Positions 11,610 to 20,992 of a DNA stretch of 64,000 nt are shown here, piece by piece. The DNA lies in assembly GCA_013399875.1 (NCBI GenBank), contig VXAZ01007587.1, forward strand, positions 62,001-126,000. The letters run 5' to 3'. The notes beneath the pieces were generated by a model that did no database searches, was not told where the DNA came from, and saw nothing but the letters and a program-made list of their open reading frames with translations. The translations under genes and the position numbers were made by a program. The first letter of the stretch is position 1. The number at the start of each line of letters is the position of its first letter. This DNA comes from Gymnorhina tibicen. Lineage: Eukaryota > Chordata > Aves > Passeriformes > Artamidae.

Positions 11610-12207
11610 GTGAGTGCATTTTTTTTTGGAGTTCTGTCATGGTTCTCTCTCTGGTTTTTTTAACATCCTCTACCTAAGTCAACAATGCTCAAAAGCTAGG
11701 AGATAATACACTAGGCCAGGCTATTAAAAAGCATTTTTAAATTTATAGTTTGTTGTATGTAGGTTCTGTTAGCATTGCTTCCTTTTGCTTTACTTTAATA
11801 ACTCATTTTGATTCTAATACTGCATAAGGAACACTGTCTCTAAAATCATGCATTGAAAAAACGTGCGGGTCTGTTGAGCAAGATAGCTGCAACTTTGTGC
11901 TTTAAGAACAGAACATGACTAATATTTAGGAAATTGTATGTAACCAACAGTATGGGAAGCAGTACTGAGACTGGATAGATACAAGTCAGGAGCTGGAGTC
12001 CTTGTTTGCCTGTGCACAACACTAGAAAGGAAGGCAGAGTGCTGAGATGACAGAGTGGGAGAAAGATTTAGGCATGGTGTGAAGACCAGTAGTTCCTCAT
12101 TGCTGTGCTTGGTATCTAATCACAATTCAGGATCTCATACACATTATTTTAGCTTTAATGAATCAATACTGGGGTATTAATTATTGTCATGTCTTGTATG
12201 TTTTTAG
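11610..12207 (+). other. FNBP1L: FNBP1L intron, about 0.6 kb
   Basis: Unremarkable intron ending tgtttttag. I see no feature in it. Confidence 0.85.
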
Positions 12208-12340
12208 AGATGCCCTCATCAAGATGAAGGATGTTTATGAAAAAAATCCCCAGATGGGTGATCCAAGCAGTTTGCAACCAAAATTAACTGAGACTATGAG
12301 CAACATGGACCGTCTTCGGATGGAAATACACAAGAATGAG
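12208..12340 (+). CDS. FNBP1L: FNBP1L exon: HR1 middle
   Basis: 133 nt, one base completing Lys plus 44 codons, ending phase 0. The peptide runs [20 protein letters not shown] to [11 protein letters not shown]. The MGDP turn between the two coil helices is diagnostic of CIP4-type HR1 domains. The donor is gttaga, weak at +3 to +5. An open frame starts upstream at 12158, but the splice site and the homology fix the boundary at 12208. Confidence 0.95.
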
Positions 12341-12803
12341 GTTAGATTCTAAAACAGTTCCTTGGACAATGTAAATGATTGGTACAATTGTTCTTTGCCT
12401 TAAAGATTTTAAATATAGCACCCAGAAAAACTACTTTATTTAAGGAAGTGCTCCTGGTACAATTTTTTGTGGGGTGCTGTATGTTCTAGTCTGTTCATCT
12501 AGCTAGAATAAGGATGTATGCTATTAAAGGTGTAAACTGTTCCGAAGAATGTGTTATTATTCACTTATTCTGAAATTCACATGTAATTAAAGATTTTTTT
12601 TTTCCTTAAGTATGTAAGTATTAGTATGGAGTGTAGGCTAAGCATAAAGGATGGGTTCATGCTTTGTGTGAAGTAATCATGAGACTTGACATCTGACCAC
12701 AGTCTGTGTGGCTGTGAACTGTATGCAGTTAAAAGCATTTGTTAAATGTGCTGGTTTAGAATCAAGTTTTCTCTGACACCAATATTTGCCTTTTTTCCCC
12801 AAG
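12341..12803 (+). other. FNBP1L: FNBP1L intron, about 0.46 kb
   Basis: Short intron with a T-rich 3' end (ttttttccccaag). I see no other feature in it. Confidence 0.85.
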
Positions 12804-12898
12804 GCCTGGCTCTCTGAAGTTGAAGGTAAAGTAGCAGCCAGAAGTGACAGGCGGCACAGCAGCGACATCAACCATCTTGTCACCCAGGGCCGAGAGAG
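12804..12898 (+). CDS. FNBP1L: FNBP1L exon: end of HR1 and Arg/Ser linker
   Basis: 95 nt, phase 0 in and phase 2 out. It encodes AWLSEVEGKVAARSDRRHSS followed by DINHLVTQGRE and the first two bases of Ser. It matches recalled Toca-1, with VAARS replacing the more Gly-rich human segment. The donor is gtcact, an unusually poor match to consensus, but the next exon starts with the base that completes AGC (Ser) and continues PEGSYTDD as expected. Skipping this 95-nt exon would shift the frame. Confidence 0.92.
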
Positions 12899-13394
12899 GT
12901 CACTATTCTGTCTCTACTGCTTTCATATCCTGTGCTAGAGTCTGTACAGCTCTCTGATGATTTACAGCAGTGATGGGTGTTACTTATCCTCCCAAAGTGT
13001 ATGTCCTTCTAAAGGAAAATCTTAACTGGTTCTGACTTCTAGAGGTCACTTCATGCCATTCTGGTAACATATAAAAATATTCTAATTGAAACACCTGCTC
13101 ATTAAATAGCAGTGCCTTTTAAACCTGTCTTATTCCATTGCATAAGGCTCACTAGTTTTCCATGTTCTGGGGAGACAGGTATGTCAAATTTATGTTTGCT
13201 TTTGTAGCAGAATTCAGTCTAAGCTTTTGCTAGATGAGTTTTTTCAGAAAATCACCTCTGACAGTAATACAAAAGCTGCTAACAGGAATTTGAGAACAAT
13301 GTCTGTGACCTGCCCTTTCTGTGATGCACGGATGTTCTGAGTTTTAGAGCTAAGAAGTCCTCAGAGCCCTCATGCTCCAATCATTGCATTATAG
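12899..13394 (+). other. FNBP1L: FNBP1L intron, about 0.5 kb
   Basis: Intron with the weak donor gtcact and acceptor cattatag. I see no repeat or gene. Confidence 0.85.
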
Positions 13395-13543
13395 CCCTGA
13401 AGGGAGTTACACGGATGATGCCAACCAGGAAGTTCGTGGCCCACCACAGCAACACACTCATCCCAATGAGTTTGATGATGAGTTTGAAGATGATGATCCA
13501 TTACCAGCTATAGGACATTGCAAGGCAATATATCCGTTTGATG
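13395..13543 (+). CDS. FNBP1L: FNBP1L exon: acidic linker and SH3 start
   Basis: 149 nt, phase 2 in and phase 1 out. It encodes [19 protein letters not shown], then the acidic run [17 protein letters not shown], then CKAIYPFDG, the ALYDY-equivalent first strand of the SH3 domain. Donor gtaagg. Histidines in the linker differ from human, as expected at this distance. Confidence 0.95.
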
Positions 13544-13926
13544 GTAAGGTTAACAACATGCACTGAGATTCTCTGACTGTAAGGCATGGATGCATGAATT
13601 TGTTATAAAGAAAACAGGTAAAATGATTTAAGCAAATTACATGTATGAGTAACTAATTGCTTAAAAGATCAGTGAAGATACTCATAAATTACTTTAATTC
13701 ATGAGCAGTACTTGTGCTGCTTTAAGATAAATATTAGCACAGCTACTGGAAAATATTCAGCTTTACAAATCGGGACTTTTTCTGTAAGTCTGTTTGGCCA
13801 TATGTTCTCTTGCACAGATTTTTTGTTCTTCCTGTTTATATATAATTTGGAAACTATGCCTTGGGAAAAAGATGACTTGAAATTCTGTCTGAATGGTGAG
13901 ACTTCTTTGCCTCTTGTTTTTCCCAG
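13544..13926 (+). other. FNBP1L: FNBP1L intron, about 0.38 kb
   Basis: Short intron splitting the SH3 coding sequence, ending tttttcccag. The overlapping open frames on both strands within it are chance. Confidence 0.85.
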
Positions 13927-14105
13927 GTCATAATGAAGGCACTCTAGCAATGAAAGAAGGGGAAATTTTGTACATTATTGAGGAGGACAAAGGAGATGGG
14001 TGGACAAGAGCTCGAAGACATAATGGAGAGGAAGGCTATGTGCCAACATCATATATAGATGTAACGCTAGAGAAAAACAGCAAAGGTGCAGTAACCTATA
14101 TCTAA
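13927..14105 (+). CDS. FNBP1L: FNBP1L terminal coding exon: SH3 domain, ends AVTYI
   Basis: The exon opens (G)[20 protein letters not shown], continues through [10 protein letters not shown] and [12 protein letters not shown], and ends [10 protein letters not shown] before TAA at 14103-14105. The SH3 ligand-binding features are visible: the acidic RT loop, the Trp of GDGW, and the Pro and Tyr of YVPTSY. The family SH3 binds N-WASP, WIP and dynamin proline-rich tails. A second usable donor lies inside the exon, after base 14085 (aaag, then gtgcag), and joins to the acceptor at 15132 for another C-terminus. Confidence 0.96.
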
Positions 14106-15131
14106 CAGTAAACTGGCAGCTCTCAGTTGTACACTCCCCAGGGAAAATAGTGGAAAAATTGTAAGTTACACGGGCTCGTGGAAAGAATTATCAGAAGTCA
14201 GCAATGATCTGTTGTTTGCATGGGGAGTTAGCTATCGTTCTTTTCAGAGATGACCACATCAAATTATGCATCTTACACTGGTCTGTAATTTTGACCAATG
14301 TCTTCTGCTTTCCTGCTTTACAAAGCATTAAATCCAATTAAGCTGTTGAACTGAAAAAGATGAGGATTCCTCCTTGTTCTGTGGGATACTTAGTTTTTAT
14401 AGAGAACTGAAAAAACACTTAAGTTTTAAAGATCTCTAAGATTTACTGTTCCCACTTTAATGACTTAAACTATATTCTTAAAACAGAGATCTTTTTCCTC
14501 TAATAACTAACTGAACTCAGTTACTGAAAATTATTAATTTCCTTCCTTAGCAAATACTTGGCAGCTTTCACTTCTTAAACAGGAAAATGTTTTCTGATTC
14601 TGAAAGTTCAACAAAAATACTCAGGAAAAAACATTATAGCTAAGAAGGACAGAAAGTCCACTGACCTGCCTATCTCCTTCCTTTTCAGTACTTGTAACGT
14701 AGAATGTTCTGTATTGGACACGACGTCATTGTTTTAACTCTAGATACCTTGAACAAACAAAAAGAGATCACATGTAATGCTTGATGTCTTACTGAAAACT
14801 CTCTCTGCTCCTGATAAGGGAATGATTTTATATTCTTAATCTGTGCCTGTGAGCTAAGTCTTTGAATTGTATTGTGTTTAGTTTGAAGACAATGTCTTAA
14901 ATCTACAGTAATTCTCCTCATTGTTAAATCACTGAGGATTGGAAACTGCATTGCACAATTTGATTGCTGGGAAAAAAAAAGCTAATTTAATATTTCTAAT
15001 GAGAGTTTGTGGAATTAAGTACAAGGCTAATGTATAGCCACTGAGAATGGCCTGTCAGAACTGAGCACGCTTCTCTGTCTTCTAAAGGCCTTCAGTAACT
15101 TTGTTCTTTTCTTTTTCCTCTTGGACTGCAG

Positions 15132-15139
15132 GTTCCTGA
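15132..15139 (+). CDS. FNBP1L: FNBP1L alternative terminal exon, ends KGS
   Basis: The acceptor ttggactgcag is followed by gttcctga. Joined to the internal donor after 14085 (AAA G), it reads AAA GGT TCC TGA, giving ...NSKGS and stop in place of ...[10 protein letters not shown] recall both C-termini among mammalian FNBP1L isoforms, which supports this junction. Only the 8 coding bases are listed; the rest would be 3' UTR. The YI end resembles a C-terminal PDZ ligand, so the switch could remove such a motif (inference). Confidence 0.8.
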
Positions 15140-16438
15140 AGCGGGTTTCTGAGAAAATGGGCGAGATCTTGAAGGAGGTTACATGCAGCTGCTGGGGGGG
15201 TGGGGGTGGGGAAGGGAGGGGTACTAGACTGGGGAGGCCCAAGGGAAAAGCTAGTTGCATGAATGCATGCAGACATACATTTAGTAGTCACTAACATCTT
15301 AGCATCTCCATATATAGGTAAGGATGTATTACGAAATCTTCAATTTGTGCAGGAAAATAGAGTTCCATTACCAGAGTAAAAAGGCTACTGCTCCTAAAAT
15401 TGCTTTATTTTCATTGTCCTAGGTTGTCCCAGGTGCACAAACTATATTTTAGCTTGTGCTGTGTTTTGATTTTCTCAATTATGCTCTTTTCCAACTCACT
15501 GCTTTGGCAGTCATTTAGAACCCTGTCAGTTATCAGTCTGCCTGTGCCACCTCCATGCTCGCCGTTAACCTCCTCCTGCATGCCTAGGACAGTCAGGCAT
15601 GTTCTCTGTAACACTTTGCCACCATTGCTTGTCTTATTTTGTAACAAACCATTTTCTTTAAATATCTTCAGCACTAGAGTTTCATCCCAGTATCCATGTA
15701 TGCTGCTATAACAATACCACTGCAACCATCATTACATTCCAGATGTTTGGCATAACTCATAAGAGACCGTAAGGTATTTTGTTAATTTGGGGAAATAATG
15801 CATCTCAGCTCTAGCCTACAATGCAACCAAGAGAAACTCCTACAACTGTGGTCCATCTTCAGCCCTTCGGTAACCTGTTGTGAGCACTGACAGCCTGGAG
15901 CACAACCAGAGGATTCACCACTGCAAGCTAATGACTGTTTTCAGAAGTCAACCACTTGCCATTCAACTGCTGCCTTAAACTAGAGTGCCTAATCTGTTGT
16001 TTGCCAACACTACCACTTACAGTATCCCACAAAGGGCTTTGTGTCTCAGCTCTTTTCACAGTGCTGCAGCTGCTGAGGTAGCCACGGTAGGTGTTTTCTA
16101 GAGCTCTACTTTACTGGATACATGGTGCATCCATGAATTTTATACATTGAAACGTGTATCTCTTCATTTGATGTTGGTATTTTTTTAAAAGATTTTTATG
16201 GAAACTGTCTTTTAGTTTTTCACTATGAAGTTCCAATTTCAATTACTGCAGTGCTAGTCCATTTCCAGGTGATGCTTCATTGTATGGACCAGTTGACATT
16301 TGAGTGATACTTCGTAATGATCTTTGTGCACTTTTACTTGTAAACAATTGAAATTTGGATATGTTTATACGTGTAAATATAGTTGTCTGCAGTGCCCCTA
16401 TTGCTTATGTTGTCTTGCCTCCCATTTGTGGTTCTATT

Positions 16439-16444
16439 AATAAA
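16439..16444 (+). terminator. FNBP1L candidate proximal poly(A) signal
   Basis: AATAAA followed about 50 bases later by the G-rich stretch gttggggggaggg, a plausible downstream element. It would give a 3' UTR of about 2.3 kb and would exclude the CR1 fragment. Confidence 0.5.
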
Positions 16445-16966
16445 TCCATCATATCTGATTGATTAGGGTGATAAGAATTAGACTAGAGATGTTGGGGGGA
16501 GGGATACTTACATCAACACAAGCTTGTCAACCCAGCCACCTGCTGTTTGGCAGTGTATTATGGAATATTAATTAAAACATCCTGTTTTTCTGGGGTCTGA
16601 AGCAATATGTGGATGCAGCAGTGCTGGATTCTTTTTCATTTCAGTGTTATTAGGAACTGTACTACCAGTAAAACTGAATTTGAGTGACTTGTGTAGAGGT
16701 TTATTCTTTTTGTTATGTATACCACTATTACACAGCTTGACCTAGTGTACTATGGGGCCTATTAAACTCTAAAGTTTAGATTTTTGGAGCTTGTATACAG
16801 GGTTATTTATATAATAATGTGACATTACTCAATACTGACAAGAACTACTTAGGTAGTTTTTTGGGTTTGGGGTTTTTTGGGGGGGCGGGGTTTGTGGGAT
16901 TGGGGTTGTTTTTTTCTTTTATTTTCATTTTTTAAAATCTAGTGCTTTTTTATTTTCAAGAAAACT

Positions 16967-17018
16967 CAATGATCCTTGCGGGTCCCTTCCAACCCAGAAT
17001 ATTCTGTAATTCTGTGAA
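16967..17018 (+). mobile_element. CR1 3' end remnant in FNBP1L 3' UTR
   Basis: The sequence tgatccttgcgggtccctt, then ccaacccagaatattctg and a terminal attctgtga is the last 50 bases of a CR1 LINE in sense orientation. Only the extreme 3' end is kept. Confidence 0.85.
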
Positions 17019-17411
17019 GAGAAGGAAATGTGATCTGTGTATTTTCTGGTTAAGGGCCTGTGGTCTGCCTGGCTAACAGCCTTGCACGTCAGTAATAACA
17101 CTTCCTGGTAAAAGACTAAATGTTCTTTTCACACTACTGTTTGTTTTTCTAAAACCAGGATTTGCTTCCTTTGGAGGCAGGTTGCTTTCAAGAGGGATAG
17201 TGCAACTTGTATGAGGGTTATTAAACATAGGAAAAAGCATTTGTACTTGCACAGCTTATAAATCAATTATTCTAAAATTCTGAACGTGAGTTGTCTTAAA
17301 GAATCAGACATTTTCCAGTACTTTTTAATCCTTTTTTGTGCACATGTTGATTTCCTAAATGTTAAATGCTTTGTTTAAAAATAGTGTTCTCTGTTGAGAA
17401 TATTTTCATGG

Positions 17412-17417
17412 AATAAA
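17412..17417 (+). terminator. FNBP1L candidate poly(A) signal
   Basis: AATAAA inside catggaataaaaaaatc. It is one of two distal sites; strength cannot be judged without transcripts. Confidence 0.45.
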
Positions 17418-17759
17418 AAAATCTTTTCATGGTCTATGTAACTAGCTTCCCCATTTGTCTTCTGTTAAGATTGATAGGCAGACTTTCAGTATGAGGTCTG
17501 TAAACTCTTGTTCTGGTGGTAGAAACCTCTGCTGTGATTGTAGAGAGGAGGAACAGATTCTGGTGTTGGTTGTGTTGTCCTCCTACTCCAGTACTTTCAG
17601 TGCTCTAAGTAACATCTCACTCCAGAACTAAGCTTACTGACACCAAGCACATGCAGCTCTGACTGTACTTCTTAAATATTTGTACAGCTTCTGAGGCTAA
17701 CCCTTATACACCTATTCTGTATGTGACAAAGTGGGATTTGCTGCTGAAACTCTTCGTAT

Positions 17760-17765
17760 AATAAA
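17760..17765 (+). terminator. FNBP1L candidate distal poly(A) signal
   Basis: AATAAA inside cgtataataaacaccgtgc, the last + strand signal that seems plausible before the BCAR3 3' end about 500 bases away. Confidence 0.45.
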
Positions 17766-18254
17766 CACCGTGCATGCTGATTTCCTGTAAAAAGTGGTAA
17801 CACCTCATGCTTTGCCTTTACCCAAGGAAAAAGAAAAAGTACTTACCAAAGTGATTCACCTCAGTAAATGAAGTAAGTTTAATACATACATACACCCACA
17901 TTTACTCATGTCTGAAAGCATTTTAATTATCTGGATTGTTTGTTCTTGCCAGTTCATCATTCATTCCTGGCAGCGTAGCTGTTGTGCAGGCTCCAGCAAA
18001 AGCTGAAGTACTACAGATGCTCTCTTAAAAAAAAAAAAGTTGTCCCAACACATACACAAACTAATTTTCTAGTTTCATAGGCACAATGATGTTTGAGCCA
18101 CTGTTACAGATAAAGGATCATTTCTGCAACTTGCAGTGTTTCTGTGATCTGTAAATATGCAAATTATTTTGCATAAAGATACACATCACAATTCTATCTA
18201 CAGCGTTTTTATATTCATTAAAGGAATATTATACAACAAATTTTCTGCCATGTC

Positions 18255-18580
18255 AGATACTTAATCTATCATTTTATTTACACTATTTGCTTCATCTTAA
18301 TATTAAGATGCCAATGCCCTTATTCCTCGGCATCATTAAAACATTGCAACTCTGGGGAAATAAAGGGATAACCTAACTGTTGAAAGGGATCAGTAAATGA
18401 CTTGGTGACACAGTAAATAAATAATTTGTTTAGAAATCAGTAGTTTTAAAACAAGTGTGCACTGTGCAGTTAAAAGTTCTAAACATCTTGTAAAATGCAA
18501 CAAAGTCTGTGCAGCATCAAATTGCCAGAAGAATGCTAAGGTTATTTCAAGTATATCACTTAAACACTGTTTCCAGAGTC
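18255..18580 (-). other. BCAR3: BCAR3 3' UTR
   Basis: From the TAA at 18581 to the first - strand AATAAA at 18278-18273 plus a cleavage allowance of about 20 bases. The extent is inferred. An 18-base perfect palindrome (18293-18310) lies just upstream of the signal. Confidence 0.6.
18273..18278 (-). terminator. BCAR3 candidate poly(A) signal
   Basis: The + strand reads tttatt, which is AATAAA on the - strand, about 300 bases after the BCAR3 stop. It is the first canonical signal I see in that direction. Confidence 0.55.
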
Positions 18581-18768
18581 TTATATACTTAATTGTTCCA
18601 CCAGCTTCACTGGAGGAGGTTCCAGTTTTCGGGAAAGTGCAGTTAAGATCCGGCTGAATTTCTCATATCTTTCACTTTGATTAACTTGTGCTCCTTTGCT
18701 GCCCCAGAGCAATCTCATTTGAAATTCTGTCTTGAAGATTTCACTCAGCTCTTCATCTGGCTGGAAAC
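18581..18768 (-). CDS. BCAR3: BCAR3 last coding exon
   Basis: The - strand acceptor ttactag leads into (G)FQPDEELSEIFKTEFQMR, then LLWGSKGAQVNQSERYEKFS, and the exon ends with LEPPPVKLVEQLSI before TAA at 18583-18581. The EFQMRLLWGSKGAQVNQ block is a hallmark of the last helices of the NSP Cdc25-homology domain, which contact the Cas partner. 188 nt, phase 1 in. The final residues LVEQLSI differ from human. The frame upstream of 18768 (to 18802) is intron read-through. Confidence 0.95.
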
Positions 18769-19553
18769 CTAGTAAGTAAAAAGAATTCCACAGTATCACC
18801 ACCAGGCAAATTTTTTTATTCTGTAGAAATGGCTTTTAAACTGTCTTCTCCCCAAGTAAGCTGTAGTGTGCTGGGTTCCTTTTGCACAATGATTTTAACA
18901 AGCTAGTAAGTGAAACTCCTTTCCAGCTTTGACATTCTAGTAGCACAGAGATGGCTCCAAGGACACTGGGACAGGCTATCCTTTGCTCAGTTCTAATGGT
19001 CTACAACTGTCATTATAGTCAGACTTTAAATATAATTAATGATGTACGCATGCTTCCTGCAGAAATTACTATATTTCTCCCCACTCCCTTAACTTTTCCA
19101 CTGCAAGTTTAAAAAATAAAGTCACTTTATTAACATATTGCTGCTTTTTGGCTCTGAGTGGTCAGGATCTCAGTGCTGCATCTTGCACTGTTGTAAAGAA
19201 TCTTAGGGTGGTATTTTAGTTGTAATAATCAGAGTAGGAATTTAAGATTGTACAGAAGACAGGAAGTTATCCTCAGTCTTTAGTGTACTTCAGTTGCCAG
19301 AAGGGTCACCATATTGAGTCATGAGAACTTTGAGTGTGTTTAGCAAAAATGCTGGCTGGGGAGCTGTAGTGATGAGTAATTGACTGTCTGCTTTTAAACA
19401 ATATTAATGTTGTCAGACTGAGTTTCCTGCAGGACATTTGCTCCTATCTCAGCTCCTGCCAAAGAGGAGAAGAATTTCTCTCCCTGACTTCCAGGGACAC
19501 TTGGGCAGGGACACAAGCCCCAGCTGGTGTTGCAGCACGGCAGTTTCTCCTAC
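18769..19553 (-). other. BCAR3: BCAR3 intron, about 0.8 kb
   Basis: AT-rich intron between the last two coding exons. I see nothing else in it. Confidence 0.85.
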
Positions 19554-19766
19554 CTTGCAGGAGCCGCTCTGCCGTCAGGCGAAACGTCTCCGCGTGCTGG
19601 GCCAGCAGGCGAGCGGTGCCCAAGTGCCTGAGCATTATTTCACCACTTTGGTCACTGCTTTCCCACAGCTCCATGCCTTCAAAAACAACAGCCTGGCGCT
19701 CCATCAAGGTAACAAGAGGCATCAGCAGTGGCACTGTGATGTTGTTCTGTGGAGCACTGAGAGTTT
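19554..19766 (-). CDS. BCAR3: BCAR3 exon: Cdc25-homology domain
   Basis: 213 nt, phase 1 in and phase 1 out. The - strand acceptor ctattccag leads into (K)TLSAPQNNITVPLLMPLV, then TLMERQAVVFEGMELWE, and the exon ends ERLLQ(G). The PLLMPLVTLMERQAV block is diagnostic of BCAR3. Two other AGs lie 10 and 20 bases inside the exon; only the outermost keeps frame with the upstream exon's phase-1 end. The exon is GC-richer than its surroundings. The + strand open frame at 19438-19821 is its antisense shadow. Confidence 0.92.
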
Positions 19767-20665
19767 CTGGAATAGAGTAACAATCATGTATCTCATATCA
19801 TCAGACACTACTGTTAACTGAAGAAGGTATTGTAACTGCAGTGTTCTCTTTTTATAAGTTGGAAACTACTATTTGTCTTCCATCTTTCAAATGGAAGACA
19901 AATAGTCTTCAAAAATCTTAACCTCAAATCCACCTGTCCCACCAGTTTCCAGTGAACTGGTTGGGGAAGAAGACCAAGACAAATCAGTGTTGGAAAGCTG
20001 TATTTGCTACAGGGCAAGGCTCTGCTGAATTACTAGACTCTGGCACAGAGATTTTAAACACTTTTTTTTAACCACAGATATTAAACATTTTCAAAATCGG
20101 TCATTCCAATAAAAATAGCCATGAGCCTAAAAGTTTTTGCTGTCTACCCATTCTCTTGGAGAAATGTTCTGAGAAATTATTTTCTCTGCCTTGCACCCCT
20201 TTAGAAACTAGAGCTGCAAAGATTCTGGCACAGGGGCACCTAATGTGACCAGAACAGTTACCTAATACATTCTTTTTATTTGAGGATTCATCCTCTGATC
20301 GAATAGACAAAGCAAGTAAGAAGCAGAATCTGCCAGAATTAACTCTACTGTGAGGAAAGAGATTTTTTTTTTCCCTGTCTTTGAGGCAAGATGGTGCAAT
20401 GTGTCAGTTTCTGCTCGACACAAAAGTATGGATGTGGGAAGAACATTATATTCTGCAGGGGTACAGGCACACAAACACATACGGATGTTTGGCTGGCAGA
20501 CTGTTTGCTTCTATTCGTTATCATATGGCATTATACAAGTTTACATAACCATTTTAACATACAATGCACAGCTGTGGAAAGAGCAGCTGCCTCATCTCCC
20601 CACACAGGAAATCAGTAGGGGGAGGGTTAAAATGCTGAATAGAAACCAGTGTCACTCATACTCAC
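19767..20665 (-). other. BCAR3: BCAR3 intron, about 0.9 kb, with hairpin
   Basis: Contains a perfect 16-bp inverted repeat at 19868-19906, about 100 nt before the exon acceptor in transcript direction. No gene seen. Confidence 0.85.
19868..19906. repeat. Perfect 16-bp inverted repeat, 7-nt loop
   Basis: Arms actatttgtcttccat (19868-19883) and atggaagacaaatagt (19891-19906) are exact reverse complements around the loop ctttcaa. It lies in a BCAR3 intron. Confidence 0.95.
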
Positions 20666-20789
20666 TAGTCCACTCATCTTGTCCTTCATACAAAGCTTTG
20701 CAAGATGGTTTCAGCTGTTTTTCATACATAATGGCAGTCTGGGTATAACAATGTCTTAGAGCAGTCCAGGTTTGTTCTAATCTACTGAC
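20666..20789 (-). CDS. BCAR3: BCAR3 exon: Cdc25-homology domain
   Basis: 124 nt, phase 0 in and phase 1 out, with - strand acceptor gcatgaacag and donor gtgagt. It encodes VSRLEQTWTALRHCYTQTAI followed by MYEKQLKPSCKALYEGQDEW. The LEQTWTALR...YTQTAI.YEKQLKP pattern matches recalled human BCAR3. The + strand frame at 20350-20748 is an artefact over this exon. Confidence 0.94.
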
Positions 20790-20992
20790 CTGTTCATGCA
20801 AAATAGAGAATACCCATTATTGACTCCACAGCAATCTGCAGGAAAAGTACACTGCTAGTCATAGTGTGCAGAGTAGTCATGAAGACTCTGTTCTCATGTT
20901 CTCTCTAGTCTTGGAAGAAATTGCTCAAATTAAAACAAATAAGCCATCAAACAACTCCATATTTTGGAACATAAAGAGAAACAGATTTTTAC

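Larger units (their letters stand above)
1..17785 (+). other. FNBP1L: FNBP1L gene, 3' part (gene span, incomplete at left edge)
   Basis: Ten + strand coding exons plus an alternative terminal exon join in frame to give the C-terminal two thirds of formin-binding protein 1-like (Toca-1). The family is a cytoplasmic F-BAR/HR1/SH3 adaptor that senses membrane curvature, binds Cdc42-GTP through HR1, and recruits N-WASP/WIP and dynamin through SH3 to drive Arp2/3 actin assembly during endocytosis and filopodium formation. Exons 221-349, 2393-2539 and 3248-3451 carry distal F-BAR and linker; 5800-5958 and 9458-9472 are in-frame optional segments; 11500-12898 carry HR1; 13395-14105 carry the acidic linker and SH3. 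The choice over FNBP1 and TRIP10 rests on recalled identity of the linker, of WSVKM and of the C-terminal ends. The first exons lie left of the window. The right boundary is the most distal plausible poly(A) signal and is uncertain. Confidence 0.95.
14106..17785 (+). other. FNBP1L: FNBP1L 3' UTR and poly(A) region
   Basis: About 3.7 kb without coding potential, AT-rich, following the TAA. Candidate poly(A) signals are AATAAA at 16439-16444, 17412-17417 and 17760-17765, with a weaker ATTAAA near 14328. The extent is inferred from the long 3' UTR known for mammalian FNBP1L and from the lack of another gene before BCAR3. Within it are the alternative terminal exon at 15132, G-rich tracts at 15193-15221 and 16863-16906, and a CR1 3' end at 16967-17018. 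Confidence 0.7.

Noticed and set aside
19438..19821. 127-codon + strand open frame
   Set aside because: It is antisense to the BCAR3 exon 19554-19766, whose - strand translation matches the family.
20350..20748. 132-codon + strand open frame
   Set aside because: It overlaps the BCAR3 exon 20666-20789 in antisense and has no family match.
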